In this document: piece after piece, positions 63,074-64,000 of the stretch
Layout of the letters: each line of letters starts with the position of its first letter
How positions within the stretch are numbered: position 1 is the first letter of the stretch
NCBI GenBank assembly: GCA_038116745.1
Contig: JAYODW010000013.1
Span: 1-64,000 of the forward strand
DNA length: 64,000 nucleotides
Source of the DNA: JAYODW01 sp038116745
GTDB taxonomy: Bacteria; Pseudomonadota; Gammaproteobacteria; Ga0077536
Direction: 5' to 3'
Translations under genes and position numbers: made by a program
The notes under the pieces: model-generated
The model's input: the letters and a program-made list of their open reading frames with translations, nothing else
Told to the model about the DNA's origin: nothing
Database searches by the model: none

Positions 63074-63135
63074 TTAAAACAGGGCAGCGAACGTTCGTGT
63101 GCCTTATGAAACCGGGGCTGCCGAGGATATTTTGT

Positions 63136-63152
63136 TTGGCATACATCATGCT
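63136..63152 (+). promoter_or_regulatory. Sigma-54 promoter of glnA
   Basis: TTGGCATACATCATGCT, with GG at 63138-63139 and GC at 63150-63151 spaced by exactly ten bases, the invariant -24/-12 geometry. Consensus is TTGGCAC-N5-TTGCW. The predicted transcript start is near 63163, about 105 bases before the glnA ATG. Confidence 0.65.
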
Positions 63153-63269
63153 GGCGTTTCGTGGGCTGAGTGAGCGATCTTTCGGATCGTCGCGTCCGAA
63201 ACAGGAAACAGTCGGCGCCGGAATCGCTACTGAACAATCAATTTGAATAGATGCGGAGGAACTGCGGAG

Positions 63270-64000
63270 ATGTCAGCTGAAGAGATCATGAAAACCATTA
63301 GTGATGAGGAGGTTCGCTTTGTGGACATCCGCTTCACTGATACGAAGGGCAAAGAGCAGCACGTCACGGTTCCTGCGCGCGAGGTCAATGAAGACTTCTT
63401 TGAAGACGGCAAGATGTTCGATGGTTCCTCTATTGCCGGTTGGAAAGGTATCAATGAGTCGGACATGATTCTGATGCCCGATGTGACGACGGCAGTCATC
63501 GATCCTTTCTTTGAAGAGAAGACCCTCAACCTCCGTTGCGACGTTGTGGAGCCGGCGACCGGAGAGGGCTATGAGCGCTGCCCCCGCTCCGCAGCAAAGC
63601 GCGCGGAAGCGTACTTGGTCGCCAGTGGCGTCGGAGATACCGCCTACTTCGGACCCGAGCCGGAATTCTTCGTCTTTGATGACGTCCGCTGGGGTAATGA
63701 GATGAAGGGCAGCTTTTTCTCGGTTGATTCCGATGAGAGTTCCTGGAACTCAGAAAAAGCCTTCGAAGACGGCAATATCGGTCACCGCCCAGGCGTTAAG
63801 GGTGGTTACTTTCCGGTCCCGCCGGTCGACTCCCTGCAGGACCTGCGCTCAACCATGTGCCTGGTGATGGAAGAAATGGGGGTGCAGACGGAAGTGCATC
63901 ACCACGAGGTCGCAACTGCAGGGCAGTGTGAAATCGGAACCCGTTTTGACACCCTGGTCCGTCGGGCCGACATGCTCCAAATCTTGAAGTACGTGGTTCA
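63270..64000 (+). CDS. glnA: Glutamine synthetase type I, 5' part
   Basis: The first 243 codons of GlnA; the gene runs off the window. The start MSAEEIMKTISDEEVRFVDIRFTDTKGK is typical, the Asp50-loop region DGKMFDGSSIAGWKGI is present, as are FGPEPEFFVFD and VHHHEVATAGQCEIG. It forms glutamine from glutamate and ammonia. AGGA lies upstream of the ATG at 63270. NtrC and sigma-54 sites in front suggest nitrogen-limited induction. A leader hairpin CGATC/GATCG lies near 63177-63192. Confidence 0.97.
   Translation, partial: MSAEEIMKTISDEEVRFVDIRFTDTKGKEQHVTVPAREVNEDFFEDGKMFDGSSIAGWKGINESDMILMPDVTTAVIDPFFEEKTLNLRCDVVEPATGEGYERCPRSAAKRAEAYLVASGVGDTAYFGPEPEFFVFDDVRWGNEMKGSFFSVDSDESSWNSEKAFEDGNIGHRPGVKGGYFPVPPVDSLQDLRSTMCLVMEEMGVQTEVHHHEVATAGQCEIGTRFDTLVRRADMLQILKYVV

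Overview
The window reads as a stretch of a GC-rich gammaproteobacterial chromosome. The signs are the tesA / ybbA-ybbP block, an lptM-lysA pair, an slt homologue, a DolP-like BON lipoprotein, trxA next to rho, ttcA, and a glnA promoter with NtrC and sigma-54 type sites. The species cannot be named from sequence alone. Coding density is very high. I see no rRNA, tRNA, insertion sequence, prophage or CRISPR array.

The first 24.4 kb are an aromatic-compound catabolic region. A major facilitator transporter and an exported cyclase-family hydrolase (27-2449) face a five-gene minus-strand operon (10924-6490). That operon carries a PhzS-like FAD hydroxylase, a RidA-type deaminase, the two subunits of a 2-aminophenol-type extradiol dioxygenase and an APH-fold kinase. 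A periplasmic PhnD-like binding protein and a hybrid histidine kinase with a degenerate receiver domain (6083-2876) lie between them as a probable sensory pair. A DolP-like lipoprotein, an SbmA/BacA-type ABC exporter and an aminotransferase follow. Then comes a minus-strand box operon (24391-16156): the repressor boxR, boxC, boxB, a 2Fe-2S ferredoxin, a benzoate-CoA ligase, a dinB gene and an acyl-CoA dehydrogenase. A PcpA/LinE-type hydroquinone dioxygenase lies beyond it (16037-15090). BoxA and BoxD are absent from the window.

Divergent from the box operon is a three-gene set (24609-27404): a glutamine-synthetase-like ligase, a PNPOx-fold protein and an N-formylglutamate-amidohydrolase-family enzyme. 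Next is a compact polyamine operon (27618-29292): a diverged SpeD paralogue, SpeE and a canonical SpeD. Its leader is unusual, with a near-perfect anti-Shine-Dalgarno complement placed far from any start codon, a hairpin and a short upstream reading frame.

From 29.4 kb onward the content is core genome. It includes ttcA, rep, a retropepsin-like / TraB / NrtS group, groESL with a CIRCE operator and a clear sigma-70 promoter, dnaG-yqeY-rpsU with divergent tsaD, plsY, folB-folK, a FolM-like reductase and midA-uppP. Then come msrA, cca, an NDUFA9-like protein with slt, a nitroreductase, yjbQ, hemH, a cupin, ybbP-ybbA with divergent tesA, a NUDIX hydrolase, sat-HIT, rho, trxA, lptM-lysA and the 5' part of glnA, which runs off the window.

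The observations I rate highest are the speD paralogue-speE-speD operon and its leader, the boxA-less box operon with a ferredoxin and an embedded DNA polymerase IV gene, a candidate BoxR operator lying on the promoter -10 box, and the PhzS-like / aminophenol-dioxygenase operon. All functional assignments are from reading the sequence; no database search was run.
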